Shown here in pieces: positions 55,766-64,000 of a DNA stretch of 64,000 bases (position 1 is the stretch's first letter; every line of letters starts with the position of its first letter). The translations under genes were made by a program, and so were the position numbers. This DNA comes from Spongilla lacustris (taxonomy: Eukaryota > Porifera > Demospongiae > Spongillida > Spongillidae). The stretch spans positions 26,389,724-26,453,723 of the forward strand of contig OX442415.1 of assembly GCA_949361645.1 (NCBI GenBank), written 5' to 3'. The notes under the pieces were generated by a model. That model saw only the letters and a program-made list of their open reading frames with translations, had not been told where the DNA came from and made no database searches.

Positions 55766-55954
55766 TCTCGTTTATGAATATACATTGAGTAAGGTAGGCA
55801 AATACAAACCGCATTATTTAAATTTGATTACTTTTTAAAAATAGTTCAAAAGACGAAGTCAAATAACCTGCAGTTGATTAATATGATGCAATAATGAATG
55901 ACAACTTTTTAGTTATTGCGAGATAGATTAATTCTGATGAAAGTTTGAAAAGGT

Positions 55955-56240
55955 ATGGCCCACATAAGCCCCATGGCCTCCCCACATAAGCCCCATGGCC
56001 TCTCCACTTAAGCCCCATGGCCTCCCCACATAAGCCCATGGCCTCCCCACATAAGCCCCATGGCCTCCCCACATAAGCCCCATGGCCTCCCCACATAAGC
56101 CCCATGGCCTCCCCACATAAGCCCCACGGCCTCCCCACATAAGCCCCATGGCCTCCCCACATAAGCCCCATGGCCTCCCCACATAAGCCCCATGGCCTCC
56201 CCACATAAGCCCCATGGCCTCCCCACATAAGCCCCATGGC
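55955..56240. repeat. 22-bp minisatellite (13 units)
   Basis: Tandem CCCACATAAGCCCCATGGCCTC, about 13 units with a few point variants. Minus-strand frames read GLMWGGHGAYVGRPWGLCGE with a 22-residue period because 22 is not a multiple of 3. It directly follows the orphan ORF copy 3; the other copies have about three units (27548) and none (17700). Confidence 0.93.
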
Positions 56241-56500
56241 CTCCTCACCTTCTCCTTGTTAGAATCTCTCACTTGTATGGGAACCTTCTCATAGTCCCCA
56301 GCCTGTGTGTTCTCCAACAGGCTTCCTCTGACTGCTCTGCTTCTCACCTATCAGCCCGTTCAGTCGCTCAATCTCCTTGTGGGTGTCAACCAGACCCTTG
56401 ATCAGCAGGTGGACCTCACAGCTATGTCCAACGGTTACCATGGTGCATCCAGTGGGGACACCCCCATCCTCCACACAATGGACACTAAGTGGGGCCAACA
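56241..56500 (-). pseudogene. Orphan conserved ORF, copy 3
   Basis: Minus strand: GGVPTGCTMVTVGHSCEVHL, VDTHKEIERLNGLIGEKQSS (56289-56498). After one extra base near 56322 it continues as LLENTQAGDYEKVPIQVRDS NKEK before the 22-bp repeat (55928-56347 frame). Compared with copies 1 and 2 it has an additional AGDYEKVPIQVRDSNKEK segment, likely ancestral. The helical, charged HKEIERLNGLIGEKQ part could be a short coiled coil. Family unknown. Confidence 0.5.
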
Positions 56501-57304
56501 GAACATCAGACAGAGGTCAGGTCCAAACTGAGCACAGCACAAGAGAGAGCTAACCCATTTCACTGGCCAAGGATACCAATCACCACACTGAACTCCTGGA
56601 GTGTGCTCATGAACTCTTTGCCAAGTTTAGTGAGCATTAATAGGGGTGGCAGTCAGGTCTGGACTTAGGGGGGAGGTAGTCTTGTTTGAGTGCTCCACTT
56701 AAGGTCTGGACTTAGGGGGGAGGTAGTCTTGTTTGAGTGCCCTAATAGTCTTCATAATGTCTTGCATCAGTTGGACTCTGGTGTCCAAATCTTTATCATA
56801 CATTCCTAGGTGGAGATGTGCCTATATCAAAATTAGGTAGTAAAAGAAGGAATTCCTTTCCATGGTAACAGTGCAACAGCTGGTTATGTATATCCAAATT
56901 AGTTAGTAAAAAAAGGAATCACTTTCCGGCCTGGTAACAGTGCAATTGAAATCAACCGCTGACCATTCCGTTATAATTTATCTTTAACATGGTGGAAAGT
57001 GCCCAACATGATCACCTTAATGGTGGTAGGTGCCCATGAACCACTAATGTAGCCAAGATATAAAAATCATTCTCTTAGAGAAAGTTAGTAGTATATATAT
57101 GTTTCCTTCCTTTTTACCTTTCAATGCCAACAATCCCACCGCCATCACGTACACATATCCACATTGAAGCACATATCTCTCCACAGGTCTAAGGCCTTTC
57201 CCACAAGCCTTTGAAATATGAGGGTACTGCCTCAAACAGTTATTTTAATACACTATATACGTTGCTGGTTATCTGATGTATAAAGTATTAAGCCCACGCA
57301 CCTT
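56501..57304. other. Orphan-unit tail and 3' flank of TRIM copy N
   Basis: 56501-56610 is the tail shared with 17880 and 27830. 56633 has 'gtgagcattaataggggtggcag', then a 60-bp direct repeat around 'ggtctggacttaggggggaggtagtcttgtttgagtg' (56656 and 56703). From 56750 it is TRIM 3' flank, with a 'ccaaattag' segment also doubled. No gene. Confidence 0.6.
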
Positions 57305-59514
57305 TCAATATATCAATCGCATGAAATACTTCAGTACATTATCATTGTCAAAGTTTGGAACATAAAGACTACCCCTTTGAGGATCCAGTGCCAATCTACG
57401 TGGTTTGTTCAGATTCCCTACTGTGTGGATCTTCTGTCTTTTGGGATCAAAGATGGAGAAGCAGCCTCCATCATACTCACTGACATAGCTGTAACCTTCG
57501 TCATCAACCGCTACACCTGATGGCCTCTTTACATTTCCATATGATCTGACATAAGTACCTTCAGGTGTGAACACTTTGATGGTGTTAGAACCATAGGCTG
57601 CAACATGAATATTCTCTTGTGGGTCTACATGTAAGGATAGACCCCAAGGGTCTTTAAAAGGATTATTATCAGTACAATCTATGGTCAATAACCAGTCACC
57701 ATCTTGACAGAATACTTGAACCCTGTGGTTGCCCCCATCAGAGACAATCACTCTATTCTTTGAGTCCACAACAACACCACCTGGACACCTCAACTGTCCC
57801 TGACATGATCCTTTCTCACCAAACTTATGAAGGAACTTTCCTCCTGTTGTCAGCTTCTGTATGCAGTGATTTTTACAGTCAGCAATATACATCACCTCTC
57901 CTATGATGGATATGCTACAGGGGCCATAGAACTGACCATCACCACTCCCCTTGCTACCAATGGTGTTCTTCAGATGACCACCTTGGTCAAACACATATAT
58001 GTGGTGATCACCACTACCCACATAGATATCTCCATTCTCATGGATGGCAACACAGTATGGATTCTTTACATGGATTACTTGCTGGACATCACATAATGAG
58101 GCATAATCACTCTTCACCTCTAGGTCATAAGGACTCCCCTGTACATGATGACCATCCACTGTGATTAGGAGCTGGTGAGGACCAGCAGTCTGAGGGGTGA
58201 GGGTGATTGTGTTGGTACCATTCCCATGGTCCCCCACCTCACCCAAGACAACTGGTCCATCATGTGACTTGGGCCTCAGCTCAGCCTTCACCTGCACACC
58301 AAGAAATGGGTACCTCTTTCCCTTTGATGTCTTGGTCTCCACTTTAACATGATACTTTCTATTCACCCTGGATGCAGACTTAAACTCACATGTGCATTCA
58401 GAAGGGGATGGATATATGTCATCAACTCCACCAAATTCAGATAGTACTTTGGCAAGAGAGTCTGTCTCTAAGGTAGCATATATAGGTAGCTATGTGGATT
58501 TGGAGTGAGGGACACATTCTCCACCTTCTTGAGGGTGGCATTTAGTTCAGTGGGTACCAGTCCTCCAAGAGCTACCACCTCATGGTCAGTATGGGTCTGG
58601 AGGATGTGGGAGGTCACCTCAGTGTAGTGACTGATGTCATGTTGGATCTTCTCAAACTGCTCCTTCTGAAGGGTCAGAGATGTTGTCTTAGAGAGTGCAA
58701 TGGTTTCCAACTCCATCAGCAACACTTTCTTTCTTTCTTCCAATGTCTCCATCAGTTGCTTAAAGGTCTGTATGATGTCCAGTTCAGCTTTGTGTTTGCA
58801 GTTCTCCACTTGTTGCATCATCTTCTTATTGGCATCAATGGCACCAGCCAAAGTTGATACAACCTCTTGTGCACATTGAAGTGTCCCTCTCATTTCATCT
58901 CTATCAGCTTCTGCAACAGTGGACAGCTCAGTAATGTTGTGGTCTTTGTGAAGTATCATGACACAGAGCTGATTGATGAAACATCTACAAGTCGTACAAT
59001 AGAATTCCAAGTCTTGTTTCTTACGTTTTGGATCGGAACTGTGATGCTCTGTTGGTTTTAAGAGTGTCGGTAGCAGTGTGGCTAACTCCCTGTCCAGTCC
59101 TATCACATTGTGCTGGGACAGCTGTGGAGCACGATTGTGACATTCTTGGCCACCTTTGCACATGAACATGTGACATGAGCAACAGAATACAACTGCAGGA
59201 TCATTGCATCCTTGTACACAGAAGGTACAAGACACTCCAGAGCTACTGGCAAACTTGGACATGTACCCAGCAACCTCCACCTCAAATCCAAGATGGAGGT
59301 TCTGAGGGAAAGCACTGGCCCCTCCCACTGGGATGGGAACATTTCTTAGACAGGTGGGACACTGAAGGCTTTTCTGAGGTCCAACCTTCTCCATCTCCTT
59401 GTGAAGGCACTGACAACAGAAGGAGTGCAGACATGGTAGTATTCTTGGGTCACTGAAGGGCCCAGAGCACATCTGACAGGTCACGTGATGTGGAAAGCAA
59501 TCGTTTGTAGTCAT
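57305..59514 (-). pseudogene. TRIM-NHL copy N, nearly full length, one main frameshift
   Basis: ATG at 59512-59514 (MTTNDCFPHHVTC). RING (all ligands), B-boxes, coiled coil and start of the filamin repeat are open to 58468. A 2-bp insertion near 58477 (gcatatatagg) breaks the frame; the rest of the filamin repeat and all NHL blades are open to a stop at 57305, slightly beyond the usual one. An in-frame 6-bp insertion CATGTA (57628-57633) adds two residues in the blade motif LSLDPQ. A two-part or truncated RING/B-box/coiled-coil product is possible. Confidence 0.88.
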
Positions 59515-59830
59515 TCTACAGAGATGTATTAAAGCATTAGTAGTAACACCATGAAGATCAGAGAGATAGTATACAAAAGTGGAATATACTAAATGCATCA
59601 GATTTGAAAAGTATTGCTGATTCTGGAGAGATACTATCGAACGGTATCGTGTACCGATTAGGTGCAGATTTGGGTCGATTAATACGCAAAGATCACCAAA
59701 AGCAATTAGTGAAGGTTTCTTTAGCGCTCTCCACTATCATTTCCTATACATACGTACCTAGTACCTGTGGCTGATGTGGTCGTGGCGAGGCGCTCGAGAG
59801 CGGTTTGCTTTATGTATCACGTGACTGCAA
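59515..59830 (-). promoter_or_regulatory. Upstream block of TRIM copy N
   Basis: Conserved with copy E: 'cattagtagtaacaccatgaag', 'acggtatcgtgtaccgattagg', 'gaaggtttctttagcgc', 'acgtacctagtacctgtggctgatgtgg', 'ggcgctcgagagcggtttgctttatgta' and TCACGTGAC near 59818. Role inferred. Confidence 0.5.
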
Positions 59831-59838
59831 TAACATGT

Positions 59839-59944
59839 GTCTCGTTCCCAGGCCATTATTTTATATTAAAGTTAGCGGGATAAAAAAATACTTTTTTAAC
59901 CTAGTGCGCTAACTTAATATAAAATGGAGCCTGGGGAAGAGGCT
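59839..59944. mobile_element. CCTCGTTCCCAGG-type MITE
   Basis: Left GTCTCGTTCCCAGGCC, right GAGCCTGGGGAAGAGGCT, inner TTTTATATTAAAGTTAGC / GCTAACTTAATATAAAAT. Same cassette position as 12943-13021. Confidence 0.8.
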
Positions 59945-60224
59945 AGCAGATTGTAAGTGGCACGGGGTCATAATTATGATGTGTGCTATCACTGCTATGT
60001 ACTGCATGGTTTTTTGATTTTGTAGTTACATCAATAACCTTTTCGTGTAACAATAACTTGTACTACCAAAAAAAACATATATATTTACTGTACTAACTTA
60101 ACACCACTTATAAAATACAATCAATGGTGAACTACAATGGGCTTCCACAATTACTGGGTGTAGAAAAAAAAGCTGCTCTGGTCTTTTATCTCATCACCTG
60201 TCTCAAGCAGTAGAGAGGTCCCAA

Positions 60225-60525
60225 CAGCAAGATGCAGTCTGCGTTGAAGCAGGAGTCAGCTGCTGCCCAGGCCTCTGAGGAAGCACCAAGCCAATGACCC
60301 CAAATGCTCAGAGCTAGGATGAGTATGTGTCCCCATGGTTGTCAAAACCTATGGCACTTGGGGAAAAGAAGCCACTGCCATCATCTCCTCAGTAGCCTCC
60401 AGACTTGCCACTTCCATGTGCCGGCCAAAGTCCATCCTACTGAATGAGATCTATGGCCGGTTGAACCTCAACCTTGTCTGTGCCAATGCTACAGCTATCC
60501 TCTCTAGGATAGCTCCTCCAGCATA
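60225..60525 (+). pseudogene. Non-LTR retroelement fragment (family 1)
   Basis: Only the last third remains: MVVKTYGTWGKEATAIISSV, ASRLATSMCRPKSILLNEIY and GRLNLNLVCANATAILSR. The zinc-binding and RPAD parts are deleted after 'gatgcagtctgcgttgaag'. Confidence 0.72.
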
Positions 60526-60739
60526 GAGCCGAATATTGTATTTATGTGCTATAATTGTATAATCGATAGTACATGTAATAATAAATATATATTCATACAT
60601 CTGTTTACATATATAATATCCATGTTATTTGTTCCATGCTGTAACCATTATTATTACATTACATACATCTATTATTTATAAATATTACAGCAGTAAGAAA
60701 GATAAATGCGCCCTAGCTACTATTGCTAATAGTCAGTGA

Positions 60740-60955
60740 CAAAACATCAGGGGAGAATGGGGCTGTGGAGTTGGCTCTAACTAAGCTGATGTTCAGCCTG
60801 CCATATAAGCAGCTAGGATCTCAGCCTTAGCCCTGTTGGAGCTGGTCGCAAGGCCACAGGCCAGAAGTGACAAAGACTCCATTGCTTCTGTCCCCCAAGC
60901 ACCATACGCCTCAACCACCATGGAGACGCAAACCCACCCTGGCTCCTTGCACTAA
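60740..60955 (-). pseudogene. Non-LTR retroelement fragment, opposite strand
   Basis: Counterpart of 14385-14640: sequence for VVEAYGAWG, LASGLATSSNRAKAEILA and LNISLVRAN, broken by a 1-bp loss near 60805. Tail-to-tail with the preceding fragment. Confidence 0.65.
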
Positions 60956-61484
60956 AGATGATCATACACTAGCCATGGAGATGTGCAGAAGGAGTTCACT
61001 GCCTATTTTGGTCTGGGGACGAGACTAGAGTTGGAGGTGATGTGATGATGGTGTGGAGGTGGTGGTGAAATGAATTGTTTGATGAGGTGGTTATTTTAGT
61101 ACAAAGACAAATCAATAACATGTTGCATGACTCAAATGAAATAGTAAAATCTCAGTAAACCATAGCTTTACTGAACTCTTACCCATACGCATTTGAATTG
61201 CACGCATGTTGCCTGATTGCCTTAAAGTTCAGACAACCATCAGCAGCCCTACAGTTCTAATATTCATTTGAGTTGCATGCAACATGTTGCTTCACATATG
61301 ATGGCCTTTAAGATTAACTTGCAATGAGGGGGGAAGTCCAGGGTCTATGAAAGCTGTCTTGTTCCCCACAGAGGCTGCTGGATCACAATGGGAGATGGGA
61401 AGGGGTGGAGCTACAGTGCAAATATTTGTTTATGGCACCAGCAATCCCCCCTACCATGGTGTTGGTGCTAATGTTAGTCAGGCT
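60956..61484. other. Cassette spacer
   Basis: Same as 14641-15130, no gene ('ggtctggggacgagactagag', 'gcaatgaggggggaagtccagg', 'ttgttccccacagaggctgctgga'). Confidence 0.6.
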
Positions 61485-61690
61485 ACCCACGAATGGGGTG
61501 TGGTCTGCATCAGTGGCACACCCACATGGTCTGCATCAGTGCCACACCCACATGCATGGGGTGTGGTCTGCATCAGTGCCACGCCCACATGGTCTGCATC
61601 AGTGCCACACCCACATGCATGGGGTGTGGTCTGCATCAGTGCCACACCCACATGCATGGGTGTGTGGTCTGCATGAGTACCACACCCACA
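61485..61690. repeat. Minisatellite, 37-bp unit with 23-bp variant
   Basis: About six full or short units, same alternation of long and short forms as 15131-15445. Thus the two cassettes at 12-16 kb and 59-62 kb share the array structure as well as the sequence. Confidence 0.88.
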
Positions 61691-62240
61691 TGCACACCAT
61701 CACCATCACTCTAATGTACATGTAGTAAACACTGGTCACAAGAATTGGAATCACAAACCACACACAGTTAGTTTGCACCACACAAGTATAGCTGTTCTCT
61801 GTGAAGCAGGTGAGGGGGAAGGGGAGGGTGTGAGATCAGACTTTGTAAACTGCAAGTATAGCATTCTTATGTGAGTGGATGAGAATCTTCCTGGAGAGAG
61901 CGAGAGGAGAGAGGGGGAGGAGAGAGGGGGAGGAGGGGGAGGGAGGAAGGAGAGGGAGGGAGGAGATGCAGGAAGGAGAGGGAGGGAGGAAGGAGAGGAA
62001 GGAAGGGTGAGCATTAATAAGGGTGGCAGGACCCTCCACACGTACCTTCAGGTCTGGATAATAGTCGTCACATCTTCAGTTTGACTTCGGTGTCCAAAGG
62101 TTTATTATACCAGACCACCGGTACATTTCTAGCTGGTTATGTGTATCCAAATCAGTCAGTCAAAAGAGGAATCACTCTCCATGGTAACACCCAGTGCAAT
62201 TGGAATCAACAACTGACCATTCAGGAATAATTTTTCTGTC
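61691..62240. other. Purine tract and cassette end
   Basis: 'ctaatgtacatgtagtaaacactggtcac', GAGAGGGGGAGG tract (61895-62000), 'gagcattaataagggtggcag' (62009), 'ccaaaggtttattatacc'. The sequence then leaves the TRIM flank near 62225 and enters a retroelement copy. No gene. Confidence 0.6.
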
Positions 62241-62244
62241 TCAT

Positions 62245-62942
62245 CCCCACATGCTGCTTCATGGCTGTCTGTAGTCCCTTCTGAAGGTCTCGGCCTTCAT
62301 CTTGAGCCTTCAGTATTCCAGGTAGCTGTCAAGTGGTGGCTTGGTTTGGACACCTCTAATGGTTCTCAGTGTGCCCTATGCCCAAACAGCACATTAGATC
62401 CCCTTGGTCACCATGCCACAACATGCAAAAAAGGAGGAGACGTGGTCATCCGTCACAACCATCTGCGCAATGTGTTGGTGGAGACTTGCCGTAGAGCCCA
62501 CTTGAGTGTGAAGGTGGAGATGGGTAGCAACCTTACTTCAGACCATGACCACTCACGCCCCGCAGACATTTTGCTACCCAATTGGGCCCTTGGTAAACCA
62601 GCTGCCTTTGATATCTCAGTGACATCACCGCTAAATCCTAACGTTTTATCAGTAGCGGGATTGTCAGCTGGGGCAGCTGCGTTGTCCACTGAAGAGCGCA
62701 AACACATGGAAAATGACCCCAAATGCAATGCCTTGGGGTGGTGTTGTATACCTCTGGTTGCAGAGTCGTATGGTGCTTGGGGAAAAGAAGCCATAGATTC
62801 ATTTAAAATGCTTGCCTCCCGTCTTGCCATAACATCGGGCAAAACAAAATCAGCTGTGCTGTCTGAGCTGTACAGTAGGCTCAACCTGCATTTGGTGAGA
62901 GCGAATGCAACAGCAATCCTCTCCAGGTGGCTCCCATCTTAA
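62245..62942 (+). pseudogene. Non-LTR retroelement RT C-terminus, best-preserved copy
   Basis: 198 open codons (62346-62942) with a natural stop: CALCPNSTLDPLGHHATTCK (zinc-binding CxxC...HxxxxC), RHNHLRNVLVETCRRAHLSV, SRPADILLPNWALGKPAAFD, ISVTSPL, YGAWGKEAIDSFKMLASRLA, YSRLNLHLVRANATAILSRW. The RPAD...DISVTS segment fits a restriction-like (PD-(D/E)XK) nuclease pattern, as in site-specific non-LTR elements; this is inference. Upstream SHPHAASWLSVVPSEGLGLH-like and FQVAVKWWLGLDTS sequence is present, but no polymerase core, so it is a 5'-truncated copy. Confidence 0.75.
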
Positions 62943-63024
62943 AGTTTAATTAACTGTAGTGTGATTTAAGTGTTGTGTTTATTACATATTCTGTCTATAA
63001 ATTATATATATATATGTAGTAATT

Positions 63025-63833
63025 GGGACAGTTTCCGCGAAAATGTCCGAGTTTTATAACATTATAATCTTATAAAAATACTTCTTGTTGAATCGCTATA
63101 TCTTCCGAACGCTAAACGCTATCGACTTCCTATTTTCGAAAGTTCATATTACACCATTTTTCTATGACAAATTACATTTTGGAGTCTTGTACTTGCTCCA
63201 TGCCAGTATTGCAACGTTCGATACCCGACCAGGTTCAAACCCGCCATAACTTTAGGTAGGAGTAATCAAATCGCTTCAAATTCGGTTTGTAGGTACAGAG
63301 GTCCTATACTTATCGATTTGTTCTGTTCGTTAATTTTTATGCCATCCGTTACGAAGATACAGCTGAACAAACTACGTCCACTTTATCCGTGCCAATGATT
63401 TTGGCAAATCGCGTCCCGCTCAATGTATGGGGAGGCGGTTGTTATATCATAGGCGCGAAACGAGCGGGAAAAAGTGCACGTAGTTTGTTCAACTGTATCT
63501 CCGTAACGGATGGCATAAAAATTAGCGAACAGTACAAATCGATAGGTATAGGACCTCTGTACCTACAAACCAAATTTGAAGCGATTTGATTACTCCTATA
63601 CCCAAAGTTATGACGGGTTTGAACCCGGTCGGGTATCGAACGTTGCAATACTGGCATGGAGCAAGTGCAAGACTCCAAAATGTAATTTATCATAGCGAAA
63701 TGGTGTAGCATGAACTTTTGAAAATAGAAAGTCGATAGCGTTTAGCGTTCGGAAGATATAGCGACTCAAACAAGAAGCATTTTTATAAGATTATAATGTT
63801 ATAAAACTCGGACATTTTCGCGGAAACTGTCCC
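63025..63833. mobile_element. 809-bp foldback element, ends GGGACAGTTTCCGCG
   Basis: Begins GGGACAGTTTCCGCGAAAAT and ends with the inverse ATTTTCGCGGAAACTGTCCC-type sequence. The arms, about 370 bp, are inverted copies with a moderate number of differences, around a loop at about 63390-63475. Frames inside are translations of the arms. The TSD is unclear (gtagtaatt against gtatcatta). Confidence 0.88.
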
Positions 63834-63869
63834 GTATCATTATTATTTATATTGTTATTATTATTATTA

Positions 63870-63976
63870 TTTATATATATAATTATAGCTGTCAGTACAA
63901 CAATAATAATAACAGTGATTTTGCTAGCCAACTCTTGACCAGATATGCCCTGATCACATTCAAAGAACCACACAAG
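63870..63976 (-). pseudogene. hAT transposase (DUF4371-like) fragment, second copy
   Basis: Minus strand reads MWFFECDQGISGQELASKIT, identical in sequence to part of 16975-17335, followed by an AT-rich run of (TTA)n. At 63977 it meets another element terminus. Confidence 0.7.
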
Positions 63977-64000
63977 CAGTGGCGGATCCAGGGGGGGGGG
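63977..64000 (+). mobile_element. Terminus of a CAGTGGCGGATCCAGG element, cut by window end
   Basis: CAGTGGCGGATCCAGG followed by a G-run, the complete form of the terminus seen shortened at 7444. The element continues outside the window. Confidence 0.7.

Noticed and set aside
61751..62041. Ser/Leu/Pro-rich minus-strand ORFs at 9733, 15572, 49735 and 61751
   Set aside because: They are the complement of GA-rich microsatellites shared by the cassettes.
1..64000. tRNA, rRNA or prokaryotic-type operons
   Set aside because: No tRNA-like cloverleaf or rRNA sequence was recognised, and gene layout, repeats and domains are those of an animal genome. A covariance-model scan would be decisive for tRNAs.

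Overview
The window looks like animal nuclear DNA, most likely from a sponge (demosponge). The reasons are a tandem family of intronless RING/B-box/filamin/NHL (TRIM2/3/71-type) genes, non-LTR retroelement debris, hAT-type and foldback DNA elements, long G/C homopolymers and several minisatellites, with no prokaryotic gene organisation. The species assignment is inference; nothing here names the species.

The backbone is an array of TRIM-NHL genes, all on the minus strand. I count 14 copies or pieces: A 3483-4166, B 4343-6573, C 6574-8810, D 9216-9390, E 10410-12608, G 16277-16862, F 18564-20732, H 28246-29235, I 29410-31610, J 35737-36529, K 43003-43281, L 44596-46675, M 50415-52591 plus 54332-54353, and N 57305-59514. 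Only E is an intact single-exon ORF (732 codons). I, M, N and F are nearly full length but broken by small indels or insertions; the others are truncated or fused. Most copies sit in a duplicated cassette. Reading left to right it contains a conserved 3' flank, the TRIM body, a conserved upstream block of about 0.3 kb with a CACGTG box, a small MITE with CCTCGTCCCCAGG-type ends, a plus-strand and a minus-strand retroelement fragment, a spacer, a minisatellite carrying GTGGTCTGCATCAGTGCCAC, and a GA-rich tract. The array therefore appears to have grown by segmental duplication of whole cassettes and decayed by birth and death.

Between cassettes lie insertions: a nested pair of DNA elements inside copy C (7444-8762, with a 703-bp hAT-like element flanked by a perfect 8-bp duplication); a hAT transposase (DUF4371-like) fragment (16975-17700, with a second piece at 63870-63976); a 1216-bp element with perfect 38-bp terminal inverted repeats (33724-34939) and a 48-bp relative (39725-39772); a 106-bp perfect palindrome (36753-36858); a 1740-bp near-perfect palindrome inserted in the start of copy M (52592-54331); a nested foldback in M's upstream block (54590-55022); and another foldback at 63025-63833.

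The least ordinary parts are a broken gene at 37372-38915 whose two cysteine modules resemble the N-terminal region of RAG1 / N-RAG-TP proteins and which contains a 22-bp minisatellite grown out of its RING; a 149-bp piece of a sphingolipid delta4-desaturase gene spliced into an NHL domain (4661-4809); a recurrent 4-bp CATG insertion that breaks many TRIM copies, including both breaks of copy I; and an orphan ORF present three times that runs into a second 22-bp minisatellite.
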